A DNA stretch of 7,878 bases. Origin: Gammaproteobacteria bacterium. GTDB taxonomy: Bacteria; Pseudomonadota; Gammaproteobacteria; Steroidobacterales; SZUA-146. Both the position numbers and the translations under genes were made by a program. The notes under the pieces were generated by a model. It saw nothing but the letters and a program-made list of their open reading frames with translations, made no database searches and had not been told where the DNA came from. Location of the stretch: contig QIGP01000437.1 in NCBI GenBank assembly GCA_003228965.1, forward strand, positions 1-7,878. Direction: 5' to 3'. Shown piece after piece: positions 1-5,924 of the stretch. Each line of letters starts with the position of its first letter. The first letter of the stretch is position 1.

Positions 1-1080
1 ACCTAGTTGACGGTGAGCAAATGGTATCGCAAGCAACGCCTCCTGCACAGCAGGGTCCAGCCGGTCCTGACCTTTTAACCGGTTCCAGTGACCAAGCGCC
101 GTAGTGTAGTTACCCAGCTCAAGGGCCGCCCAACCGGAACCCAAACGGGCTTTAGTAGTCAGTGCGCTCGCGCTGCTTACACGCTGTAGAAACTGGCTTG
201 CCTGAGCCGCCTGTTTTTGCTGAAGATGCGCGAATCCCAGCGCCAGGTTGGCTTTGTCCTGCAAAGCCTGGTGTTCGTTTTGCTTCTCGTTTGCCTTGCG
301 TCGTCCCGCTGACCAAAAACGCCAGCGCTCCGGGATGCGAAAACGCGATGTGCCCGGTGGCCTGATACGACCTTTGCCAATACGGGCAAGCTGCGCTGTT
401 CCTGCCTCCACATCGCCGTGGCGAACCATGGCAACGCCCAGGTTAAACTGCGCGTACGCAGCGAGTTGATCGCCACCTTTCCAACGTTCTAATAATTTTA
501 CCGCATCGTCAAAGCGTTCTTCGTCAACGGCGATACGAGCTTCGAGTAACTGGCGCCTGGCAACAAACTCGTCGTCGAGTGCATCACCCATACTTGCCAG
601 GCTTGAGCTTGCGCGCTCATTGTTACCGCGCTGCCACGCTATTTCGGCCAAATACAACCAGGCACGATCACGCACTTCCGGCGCTCTCGTATCTAACAGT
701 GCTTCGAACACAGTCGCCGCGTCATCCTGCTGTCCGTAAGACAGGTATAAACCACCTAGAAGGAGCTCTGCGTCATCGGCGTGGTGCTCAAGAGTTTCCT
801 GTTCCTGGGCCACCAACAGTTTGGTGGCTGAACCGAAGTAGTCTCCACGGTAAAATTCAAACAGGGCATCACCGTAACTCAAATCTTTGACCGGCTCGGC
901 TTTGGCTTCTTCTGCATTGGCAATAAGTGGCGAAGCGGCAACTAATAGCAAAGCACCCACAATCATTAAACCGCCCAACTTAATCCACTTGAGTAGCTCC
1001 GAACCACGTGAGTGTAGGCGACGTGACGGTTGGGCTGTTTTTACAGGCAAGATATTCACGGAAAAGTCGATTAGTCCCAT
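1..1080 (-). CDS. TPR-repeat periplasmic protein, partial at 3' end
   Basis: The frame is open for all 360 codons to the window edge, with no stop, so the C-terminus lies before base 1. The ATG at 1080 overlaps the previous gene's stop (ATGGGACTAA). The first 38 residues are a long basic leader, then GGLMIVGALLLVAASPLIANA is a signal or membrane segment; the ATG at 966 (residue 39) is an alternative start giving a conventional signal peptide. From residue 67 the protein is helical TPR-like repeats: YGDALFEFYRGDY, AELLLGGLYLSYGQQDDA, AWLYLAEIAWQRGNNERA, AQFNLGVAMVRHGDVEAG, ANLALGFAHLQQKQAAQA, ARLGSGWAALELGNYTTAL and LDPAVQEALLAIPFAHRQLG. TPRs are protein-binding scaffolds; here it may organise the exported partners. 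A basic, Trp-containing stretch at 236-262 interrupts the repeats. Confidence 0.85.
   Translation of the reverse strand, partial: MGLIDFSVNILPVKTAQPSRRLHSRGSELLKWIKLGGLMIVGALLLVAASPLIANAEEAKAEPVKDLSYGDALFEFYRGDYFGSATKLLVAQEQETLEHHADDAELLLGGLYLSYGQQDDAATVFEALLDTRAPEVRDRAWLYLAEIAWQRGNNERASSSLASMGDALDDEFVARRQLLEARIAVDEERFDDAVKLLERWKGGDQLAAYAQFNLGVAMVRHGDVEAGTAQLARIGKGRIRPPGTSRFRIPERWRFWSAGRRKANEKQNEHQALQDKANLALGFAHLQQKQAAQASQFLQRVSSASALTTKARLGSGWAALELGNYTTALGHWNRLKGQDRLDPAVQEALLAIPFAHRQLG
1071..1080 (-). other. Ten-base overlap between the unknown secreted protein and TPR genes
   Basis: The upstream gene ends GAA TGG GAC TAA and the TPR gene begins ATG GGA CTA within the same bases. No ribosome site stands out before this ATG, which fits translation coupled to the upstream gene. 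Confidence 0.6.
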
Positions 1081-1598
1081 TCACGTACAACAAATTCTGG
1101 CTGCATATTGCGCGTCTGATCTTCGATTTTTAGCTCGACAAATTTCGCGCTAAGCGTTTTCTCAAACTCAAGCGTAGCACCGCGTCGGTATTCCCGGTCG
1201 TTCGGACCCATGCCGGTGAAAACCGCTACCAGTTCGTGGTCGCCAGCTTTGAGGTTGCCGACGTACAGCCGCTGCACGCCACCGCGTAGCAACGCTTCAG
1301 CCTCGCGTTCAGTGTACAGATAGCTCGACACCTTCTTCCCGTTAAGTTTCAACTCAACAGAGTCAAGTTCAAAATACACACCGACATCCATCGACACATG
1401 CACTGACAGTTGGGTATTAGCAGGAAACAAAAGCTCCTCTTCAAGAATGAACAGATCGCGATTCAAACTCATCAGCTCTTTTTTCAAGGCCTGCACGTCA
1501 CCATCCAGATTGGCAAAATTGGCCTTCTCCTCAGCGTGACTAGTGGCAGGCGTAAGCCCAAATGCCAACAAACCCAGAAAAATAATCAGATATTTCAT
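1071..1598 (-). CDS. Small secreted protein of unknown function with coiled-coil segment
   Basis: 175 residues from the ATG at 1598, preferred because GGAA lies about 7 bases upstream and a clean signal peptide begins there (MKYLIIFLGLLAF, cut near SHA); an ATG at 1610 would add four residues. After the signal, a charged helix (about NLDGDVQALKKELMSLNRDL) suggests a short coiled coil. A beta-rich part follows, with VYFELDSVELKLNGKKV, then GGVQRLYVGNLKAGDHELVA and GMGPNDREYRRG, and an end in PEFVVREWD. The layout recalls Ig-like or PEGA-like surface domains. I do not recognise a named family; similar proteins have, as I remember, sometimes been labelled AraC regulators, but no helix-turn-helix is visible. 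It starts 20 bases after apbE and overlaps the TPR gene by 10 bases, so it probably works with that protein in the periplasm. Confidence 0.75.
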   Translation of the reverse strand: MKYLIIFLGLLAFGLTPATSHAEEKANFANLDGDVQALKKELMSLNRDLFILEEELLFPANTQLSVHVSMDVGVYFELDSVELKLNGKKVSSYLYTEREAEALLRGGVQRLYVGNLKAGDHELVAVFTGMGPNDREYRRGATLEFEKTLSAKFVELKIEDQTRNMQPEFVVREWD

Positions 1599-1618
1599 AA
1601 CAGTTTCCATTCAAACGT

Positions 1619-2182
1619 CTATGCGTCAGGTTCAAGTCCACGGGAAAAATGCATTTCGCCATGTTGATCAATAACAATCGCTTCAAACTCGTCAAGTGAG
1701 TCGATCAGCTCAAGTCCACGCTGCTTGCCAAGAACAAATACGCCAGTTGAAAGAGCATCGGTCATGATGGCATCGGGGCCAATCACGGTAACGCTCCGCA
1801 CAGCACGCGCGGAATCACCGGAAGCAGGTTCAATAATGTGGTGATAACGCACACCATCGGCTTCAAAAAATCGCTCGTAGTCACCCGACGTGGAAATTGC
1901 TTCTTCTTGCACAGGCATACGAGCCGCTATGCCGTTTTTCTGTCGCGGATCGCGAATTCCCACAGCCCACGGACGACCTCGGTGGTCGCCCAGTACTCGA
2001 CTGTCTCCGCCTGCTGTCACAATCGCGTGCTCAATGCCACGCCCCCTTAATAGACTAACGGCGCTTTCAACCGCATGTCCTTTGGCAATTCCACCGAGAT
2101 CGATGCGAACACCCTCGCGGGTAAATCGCACGGTATTTTGTTCATGGTCAAGCACAACGTGGCCAATACCTATTGACGCCAT
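1619..2182 (-). CDS. ApbE C-terminal fragment (frame B)
   Basis: 187 residues if started at the internal ATG at 2182, which has no clear ribosome site and no signal peptide; this frame is really open from 2206. It contains the ApbE core: RIDLGGIAKGHAVE (nucleotide binding), TAGGDSRVLG, ISTSGDYERFF, YHHIIEPASG and MTDALSTGVFVLG, whose Asp and Thr bind Mg2+. The ATG lies just before the TAG of the first frame, so reinitiation is possible in principle, but the product would stay in the cytoplasm, away from exported targets. Confidence 0.7.
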   Translation of the reverse strand: MASIGIGHVVLDHEQNTVRFTREGVRIDLGGIAKGHAVESAVSLLRGRGIEHAIVTAGGDSRVLGDHRGRPWAVGIRDPRQKNGIAARMPVQEEAISTSGDYERFFEADGVRYHHIIEPASGDSARAVRSVTVIGPDAIMTDALSTGVFVLGKQRGLELIDSLDEFEAIVIDQHGEMHFSRGLEPDA

Positions 2183-2209
2183 GGCGGCTTGCTTCTGCTC
2201 TTTAGTTCA
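2170..2209 (-). other. Frameshift interval within apbE
   Basis: The first frame is open down to its TAG at 2170-2172. The second frame is blocked upstream by TGA at 2207-2209. The switch must therefore fall between these two stops, and the protein pattern places it near 2200-2206, right after YDFRE. Confidence 0.8.
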
Positions 2210-2589
2210 CGGAAATCGTAGTACTTACCTACGCTTGCGTAAGTAATGTCGAATGCACCTTGGGTAACGGCACCCAGGTCTAAAGAACGCTCGATAAGTT
2301 CAAACAGTTCATCGCTAACAACGACGGCACCTTGCGCAGCTTGTGCGTTGACCATTGAAATTTCACTGTGGTCTTTGTATGTGCTCATTAAGTGGTCAAT
2401 GCGATGCATTTCAGAAATCACCCGATCCATACTGTCATCGGCGTACGCTTTACTCTCGTGCCACAACTGCACGCTAATCTCGGTGCCCATCACCGCTTCT
2501 GTCCGTCCGTACCACTCAGCATTGACCGGGCTTACGGTAACCATGCAGGCCGTAAATAAAGCGACTCTGAACAAATTTGAAACTCGCAT
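2170..2589 (-). CDS. ApbE N-terminal fragment (frame A)
   Basis: 139 codons from the ATG at 2589. Residues 1 to about 24 are a signal peptide (cut after PVNA); C15 is too close to the N-terminus for a convincing lipobox. Then come TEAVMGTEISVQLW, the entry strand of ApbE; MHRIDHLMSTYKDHSEIS, the usual FAD-contact helix and S-x-[IL] turn; and GAFDITYASVGKYYDFRE, the family's F-D-x-T signature. About the last 11 residues, after codon 128, are off-frame junk before TAG. It lacks the metal and active-site half and should be inactive alone. Confidence 0.7.
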   Translation of the reverse strand: MRVSNLFRVALFTACMVTVSPVNAEWYGRTEAVMGTEISVQLWHESKAYADDSMDRVISEMHRIDHLMSTYKDHSEISMVNAQAAQGAVVVSDELFELIERSLDLGAVTQGAFDITYASVGKYYDFRELKSRSKPPWRQ

Positions 2590-2595
2590 CTCTGG

Positions 2596-2603
2596 CTTCC
2601 CTT
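2596..2603 (-). promoter_or_regulatory. Ribosome binding site AAGGGAAG of apbE
   Basis: A purine-rich AAGGGAAG lies in the 22-base gap after the DUF3570 stop and 6 bases before the ATG at 2589. It supports that start over the ATG at 2631. Confidence 0.5.
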
Positions 2604-2611
2604 GTCTGGCC

Positions 2612-3745
2612 CTAATACCAAACAGAAACATAAAATTGGATTACATTGGCGTCAAAACCGAACAACGGCTCTTCGCCTACCGGTGCGCCTACCCGTAAAT
2701 CACTGAAATTTTCGTAGTCAAAACGAAGTCGATTAAAATACAAGTTCACCGTGCCGCGCTCAACAAAAGGTAATATTTTTTTCGAGAACGCATAGGTAAC
2801 ACCAACACGCCCCATGTGATTTGAAAACGAACTCAGTTCTTTGTCGCGTGCAAGGAAATTCTGTGCCTGCGGACGTTCAAACAGGTCACTATAAAATTCG
2901 GCCTGAGTTTGGGTGTAGTGGCGATAGCCGGCTTCAAACGTCCAATTGTCACGAAACTTGTGGACATAACCGACGCCTACGGTGTGCGCTTCAATATCCC
3001 AGGTATCACTGAAGTAACGATAATCAAAACTCAATGCCGCACCGTGTTTGAGATAGTAGCGCGTACGCAGAGAAAGTGAGTTACTGGTTCGTGTCCGAGG
3101 ATAGAGTTCACTTTCGTAAGCGTAACCACGTGTAGAATCATCCTGATATCGAACAGAGCGATAAGGATTGTTCAAAAATCCTTCGTCGGTAATAGCTTCG
3201 TAGTCGACGCTTGCTATCCAGTTCTTGGTAAGCACCTGAGTCAATCCAAGCTGATAGTGCTGACGGTCTATTTCGTCTTCAAACACGTCATCGCCGTTGC
3301 GGCTTACCGTGTCGTCACCTCGACCATACCCGAGCGATAGTGTCGTTAGAGCACCAAACATCTCCTGGCTGACTGAGAAGAAGTAGGATCGTCCCAGAAA
3401 ATCGTTTTCATCGCTATTGGTTACATTAAGACTGAACACCGTAGCGTCATACAGATAGCTGGCGCCAAAACTTGTTTCGATTCGCTCTTCAGAGTAAGCG
3501 CTTGCAGTAGTAACTACGTCTATCGACGCACTACTGACACTATCTACGTAATACTTCCCGCTGAGAGAAACCTTATCCCCGAATGACTTACGCACCACCA
3601 ACGCTGGCCCGTTAATGTCAGCACCGTCACCTTCATAAGAGTGGTACAAAAGATCTGTACGGTCTTCCGGAAGCGTTGCCGCATTGGCCACGCCTGCACT
3701 TAGAAGCGCAGTAAGCATGGTCGGAAGCAGATATCGTGTATTCAT
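2612..3745 (-). CDS. DUF3570 outer-membrane beta-barrel protein, predicted flavinylation target
   Basis: A 377-residue protein with a signal peptide (1-22, cut after VANA) and then almost entirely alternating amphipathic strands. I count about 16, ending in QFYVSVWY, an aromatic C-terminus suited to barrel assembly. The DUF3570 features are the TDLLYHSYEGDG start, the GKYYVDSVSSAS motif and FSVSQEMFG. Residues 68-82 read DSVSSAS-I-DVVTTAS, two tandem matches to the D-x-x-[ST]-[GS]-A-[ST] site at which ApbE enzymes attach FMN through the last Ser/Thr (S74 and S82). ApbE is the next gene, 22 bases on. By strand parity this loop lies on the same side as the long, presumably extracellular, loops. 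The role is inferred to be an outer-membrane flavoprotein; a barrel that merely carries a look-alike loop is the alternative. Confidence 0.88.
   Translation of the reverse strand: MNTRYLLPTMLTALLSAGVANAATLPEDRTDLLYHSYEGDGADINGPALVVRKSFGDKVSLSGKYYVDSVSSASIDVVTTASAYSEERIETSFGASYLYDATVFSLNVTNSDENDFLGRSYFFSVSQEMFGALTTLSLGYGRGDDTVSRNGDDVFEDEIDRQHYQLGLTQVLTKNWIASVDYEAITDEGFLNNPYRSVRYQDDSTRGYAYESELYPRTRTSNSLSLRTRYYLKHGAALSFDYRYFSDTWDIEAHTVGVGYVHKFRDNWTFEAGYRHYTQTQAEFYSDLFERPQAQNFLARDKELSSFSNHMGRVGVTYAFSKKILPFVERGTVNLYFNRLRFDYENFSDLRVGAPVGEEPLFGFDANVIQFYVSVWY
3500..3544 (-). other. Tandem ApbE-type flavinylation motifs in DUF3570
   Basis: The codons encode DSVSSAS, one isoleucine, then DVVTTAS. Each heptad fits D-x-x-[ST]-x-A-[ST] and the period is eight residues. 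ApbE enzymes transfer FMN to the final Ser/Thr of such sites; S74 and S82 would be the acceptors. The usual glycine before the alanine is Ser or Thr here, which weakens the match. Confidence 0.55.
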
Positions 3746-3782
3746 GTTAAGAAAGTCCAGTCCAAGATCCCGATGTTAAAAC

Positions 3783-4013
3783 CTAGTTGCAACCACAGCC
3801 GCCATGAGACCCACCCACCGCGCCTCGCGCACCTTCACGAGACTCGAATACGTGTTGCAGATAGGAAGCAGCTAATGGGTCGCGCTCAAAAGACATAATC
3901 GGATCGGCCAAATTTGCCCGCTCATACGGCTTCACCCATGGCTCGATTTTCACCGAAGCGCAGCCCGATGTGCCGAGCATGGCAAGCAAAATTAATATGA
4001 GCGACGTTCTCAT
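3783..4013 (-). CDS. DUF4266 small lipoprotein with GGCGCN tail
   Basis: A 76-residue protein. Residues 1-17 are a signal and C18 in GTSGC is the probable lipidated cysteine; the lipobox is imperfect (T at -3), and alanine at +2 predicts the outer membrane. The mature part has the DUF4266 hallmarks: PWVKPYERANLADPIM (25-40), the DPL/HVFESREGARG stretch, then a glycine-rich end SHGGCGCN with H70, C73 and C75. The conserved Cys-Gly-Cys end could bind metal, form a disulfide or be modified; the sequence does not say which. Its ATG overlaps the thioredoxin stop (ATGA), which implies coupled translation and makes the CGC pair a natural candidate for that thioredoxin. The DUF3570 gene follows 37 bases later. 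The family has no assigned function that I know of. Confidence 0.88.
   Translation of the reverse strand: MRTSLILILLAMLGTSGCASVKIEPWVKPYERANLADPIMSFERDPLAASYLQHVFESREGARGAVGGSHGGCGCN
4010..4013 (-). other. ATGA stop/start overlap between thioredoxin and DUF4266 genes
   Basis: The thioredoxin ends with CAA TGA and the DUF4266 gene begins with ATG AGA, sharing four bases. This is the classic arrangement for translational coupling and a fixed ratio of the two products. Confidence 0.8.
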
Positions 4014-4510
4014 TGTCGAATCGCGCTACGGATCGCGTCCTGATATTTGTCCTCATCACCTGGCTTGTAGCCGTGATGGACGTACTGCACATTGCCGTCG
4101 CGGTCAACAACAATCGTAGTTGGCATTGCAATCACATCGTAGCTTTCGCTTACGCTGTTTTGGTCATCAAAGAGTATCGGAAAACTAATGCCGAGCTCCG
4201 CTAGCATCGATTTGGCTGCAGTGCTGTCCTGTTCAACGTTGACACCCAGCATAGTGAAACCCATAGGCGCATATTTAGTGTTCAGCTCTTCCAACAGCGG
4301 CATCTCTTGCCGGCAGGGTCCACACCAGGAGGCCCAGAAGTTAATTAGTACGACGTCTCCGCGCAGTTCGCTGAGTTTGATGTTCGGACCTTCCAGGCTC
4401 TTAAGGGTAAAGTCAGGAGCCGGCTTATGCAGAAGGGTCGTCTTGGCTGACCAGGCATTCGCGGCCAGTAACAGTGCCGCCACCATGGCGATAAAAGCGG
4501 TCTTTTTCAT
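4010..4510 (-). CDS. TlpA-like periplasmic thioredoxin-fold protein
   Basis: A 166-residue protein with a signal peptide (1 to about 22, MKKTAFIAM with cleavage near WSA) and a single TlpA/ResA-type thioredoxin domain. The catalytic motif is WCGPC at 62-66 (C63 and C66), preceded by INFWAS; the cis-proline is P130 in AMPTT, and the last strand carries DRDGN. Such proteins reduce disulfides in the periplasm, often to prepare apocytochromes for heme attachment or to feed a specific partner. Here the plausible partners are the upstream heme protein, with its CXXCH sites and extra cysteines, and the next gene's CGC tail. It begins 11 bases after the barrel lipoprotein with a good ribosome site (GAGGAA) and ends in an ATGA overlap with the DUF4266 gene. 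TlpA-type is the safe level of naming. Confidence 0.92.
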   Translation of the reverse strand: MKKTAFIAMVAALLLAANAWSAKTTLLHKPAPDFTLKSLEGPNIKLSELRGDVVLINFWASWCGPCRQEMPLLEELNTKYAPMGFTMLGVNVEQDSTAAKSMLAELGISFPILFDDQNSVSESYDVIAMPTTIVVDRDGNVQYVHHGYKPGDEDKYQDAIRSAIRQ

Positions 4511-4517
4511 CTATAGA

Positions 4518-4523
4518 TTCCTC
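4518..4523 (-). promoter_or_regulatory. Ribosome binding site GAGGAA of the thioredoxin gene
   Basis: GAGGAA overlaps the TGA stop of the barrel lipoprotein and lies 7 bases before the ATG at 4510. It supports that start and suggests the two genes are translated in succession. Confidence 0.6.
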
Positions 4524-5208
4524 AAAAAAAGATTGTAAATCCAAAGTTATATTCAATGTTGTGCGTTGTTTTTTCTTCGCCCAACAGGTCAATATCAAAC
4601 AGGTGATCCCGCACGTCGGCATGCAGCGCCAAAAAGTCATTAACAATGACTCGATAGCCAAAACCGGCGTTTATGGTGAACCTGTCGTCCCCGGCAAATT
4701 CTGTGCTACCAACACCTGCAATCACATACAACGCTGTATTAAACGCTCGCTTGCGGCCAAAAAAGGCCTCGCCCGGCAACACGTTGTAGCCAATTGAAAG
4801 ATTGTAGTAGGTAAATTCCCTCTCTTCGTCGGTCAACAACTCAACGGCACCACTGAGCTCTTCAAAACTCGTGCGTCCCGCTTCCGACTGACCGTAGGCG
4901 ACCTCGATAAAAAAGTCCTCAGTGGCATGAAAAGCCGCGCGTACACCCACTACTGCGTCGGTTCCGAAATCTTCAATGCTAATGAGCCCGCCGTACACTC
5001 CCACTTCAAAATTTTCCGAATCAATCTCGGGCACTTTGATGTCGCGACGCTCAACTTCAGGATCAATGACAGGTGGCACCTCTTCGTCCGCCGTCAATGA
5101 GGCCGATTGTTGCAACATGCTGCAGCCACCCATAAACAATGAGCTTGCAAGCAAAATGCCTAATAGCAACCTTCTACCTAGAAAAAGAAAGAAATACCGG
5201 CTTTCCAC
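4522..5208 (-). CDS. Outer-membrane beta-barrel domain lipoprotein
   Basis: A 228-residue protein starting with GTG, chosen because AGGAG lies 8 bases upstream. The first 28 residues hold a basic-hydrophobic signal ending in LFMGGC, a lipobox with C29 as the lipidated cysteine; serine at +2 predicts sorting to the outer membrane. A proline- and acid-rich linker (about 38-65) precedes a barrel of about eight strands (66-228) ending in FTIFF. The segment ADVRDHLFD (197-205) recalls a barrel family first defined around myxobacterial proteins (TIGR04565-like, from memory). It overlaps the SH3/barrel gene by 31 bases and is followed after 11 bases by the thioredoxin gene. It shares layout with its upstream neighbour and may be a diverged duplicate that uses a lipid anchor in place of the SH3 domain. 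Its function is not known. Confidence 0.8.
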   Translation of the reverse strand: MESRYFFLFLGRRLLLGILLASSLFMGGCSMLQQSASLTADEEVPPVIDPEVERRDIKVPEIDSENFEVGVYGGLISIEDFGTDAVVGVRAAFHATEDFFIEVAYGQSEAGRTSFEELSGAVELLTDEEREFTYYNLSIGYNVLPGEAFFGRKRAFNTALYVIAGVGSTEFAGDDRFTINAGFGYRVIVNDFLALHADVRDHLFDIDLLGEEKTTHNIEYNFGFTIFF

Positions 5209-5918
5209 TCGTCTATCTCCTGATTGTCGTCGCGACTGGTAAAAATCACGTACGTTTTATATTCGAGGCGTAATAACATGCGACGCGTTGCGTAGGCACG
5301 TAGCCCAACGCCCGCGAATGCAATTTCGTCAGTACGGTCTTCAACTTCCACTAACGTGGCATTTGGCGAGGTGCGCAACACGCCGCCACCTAGCGTAAAA
5401 AACGGGGTTATTCGTTTGTCCGGGAAAAACTGGTGCACTACATTGACCGTGGCAAACACGTTATCTGCGAAAGTGCCAATGCCTTGCGACACCGCAAGTT
5501 CTGTCGAAATATTCGGTGTGATTGCATAAGCGCCATAGACAGATATAACGTCAGCGCTGCCAAAAACACCGTCCATAACACCCATTTCAAAGCGGCGATT
5601 GGAGTAGCTGCCAAACGAACTGTCTTCAACACGAATCGCAAACCCATCCGGATCCAGAGTCAGCTCAAGCGCTTCGCGGTGGACCCAACCTTTCTTTCCT
5701 CGCGGCGCCACGACTTCAAACCACTCCGTACGCCTGCGAGTTACTGTAATTGCTTCGCCCGCCTCAACCACGTAGAACACGGGATAACCGCGTCCAGGTC
5801 CGGTACGTAATTCAATGAACGGCTCTTCTACAACCAATTCGACTTCCGATTTGGCAACTGCGGTTGGCGCAAGCACGAATAGCACAACAAAAGCCCATGT
5901 GTACAAAAATCTATTCAT
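5178..5918 (-). CDS. SH3b domain plus outer-membrane beta-barrel protein
   Basis: A 246-residue exported protein. Residues 1-22 are a Sec signal peptide, probably cut after AVA. Residues about 27-85 form a bacterial SH3 domain (IELRTGPGRGYPV, then W66 in TEWFEVV and GWVHREAL), a fold that often binds peptidoglycan. Residues about 105-246 are amphipathic strands ending in ISFFF, the aromatic C-terminus recognised by the outer-membrane barrel assembly machinery. The likely job is a small outer-membrane barrel tethered to the cell wall by its SH3 domain. The ATG lies 6 bases after the cytochrome gene's stop, with only a weak ribosome site, so coupled translation is likely. The gene overlaps the next one by 31 bases. 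The barrel part resembles that of the following lipoprotein. No catalytic motif is seen. Confidence 0.8.
   Translation of the reverse strand: MNRFLYTWAFVVLFVLAPTAVAKSEVELVVEEPFIELRTGPGRGYPVFYVVEAGEAITVTRRRTEWFEVVAPRGKKGWVHREALELTLDPDGFAIRVEDSSFGSYSNRRFEMGVMDGVFGSADVISVYGAYAITPNISTELAVSQGIGTFADNVFATVNVVHQFFPDKRITPFFTLGGGVLRTSPNATLVEVEDRTDEIAFAGVGLRAYATRRMLLRLEYKTYVIFTSRDDNQEIDEWKAGISFFF
5217..5221 (-). promoter_or_regulatory. Ribosome binding site AGGAG for the GTG start at 5208
   Basis: AGGAG sits 8 bases before GTG, inside the coding sequence of the upstream SH3/barrel gene. It decides the unusual GTG start and the 31-base gene overlap. The later TTG and ATG codons would cut into the signal sequence. 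Confidence 0.65.
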
Positions 5919-5924
5919 GACTGC

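Larger units (their letters stand above)
1619..2589 (-). pseudogene. apbE: ApbE-type FAD:protein FMN transferase, frameshifted
   Basis: Two adjacent reading frames together make one nearly complete ApbE of about 323 codons, close to the family's usual 320-350. The enzyme is periplasmic and uses FAD to attach FMN to Ser/Thr of exported proteins, with Mg2+. The first half runs from the signal peptide to GKYYDFRE; the second resumes as TKEQKQAAMASIGIGHV in the frame shifted by one. From remembered ApbE alignments about four residues (R-P type) are missing at the junction, so a deletion of about 10 bases is more likely than a single lost base. All later motifs are intact, which suggests a recent lesion or a sequencing or assembly error. 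I saw no canonical slippery site. The start at 2589 follows AAGGGAAG; an earlier ATG at 2631 would lie inside DUF3570. Confidence 0.8.

Noticed and set aside
964..1080. Twin-arginine export signal in the TPR protein leader (SRRLHSRG)
   Set aside because: The residue pattern after RR is wrong (no F-L-K) and the hydrophobic stretch starts more than ten residues later; the leader may even be untranslated if the ATG at 966 is used.
1071..1610. AraC-type transcription regulator
   Set aside because: The product has a signal peptide and a beta-rich body with no helix-turn-helix, so a DNA-binding role is not supported.
2170..2209. Programmed ribosomal frameshift in apbE
   Set aside because: There is no X-XXY-YYZ heptamer, strong internal ribosome site or obvious downstream hairpin, and ApbE is not known to use frameshifting; about four residues also seem to be missing.
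2590..2631. Upstream ATG at 2631 as the apbE start
   Set aside because: It would overlap the end of DUF3570 and put a charged stretch before a normal signal peptide; the ATG at 2589 has a better ribosome site.
2246..2698. A 150-codon plus-strand open frame opposite apbE and DUF3570
   Set aside because: It lies antisense to two well-recognised proteins, its translation has no signal, domain or family pattern, and it spans their intergenic gap; a shadow frame.
3746..3782. Terminator or promoter in the largest gap (37 bases)
   Set aside because: I see no GC-rich hairpin with a T run and no convincing -35/-10 pair; only a short TTAACAT direct repeat, which may be chance.
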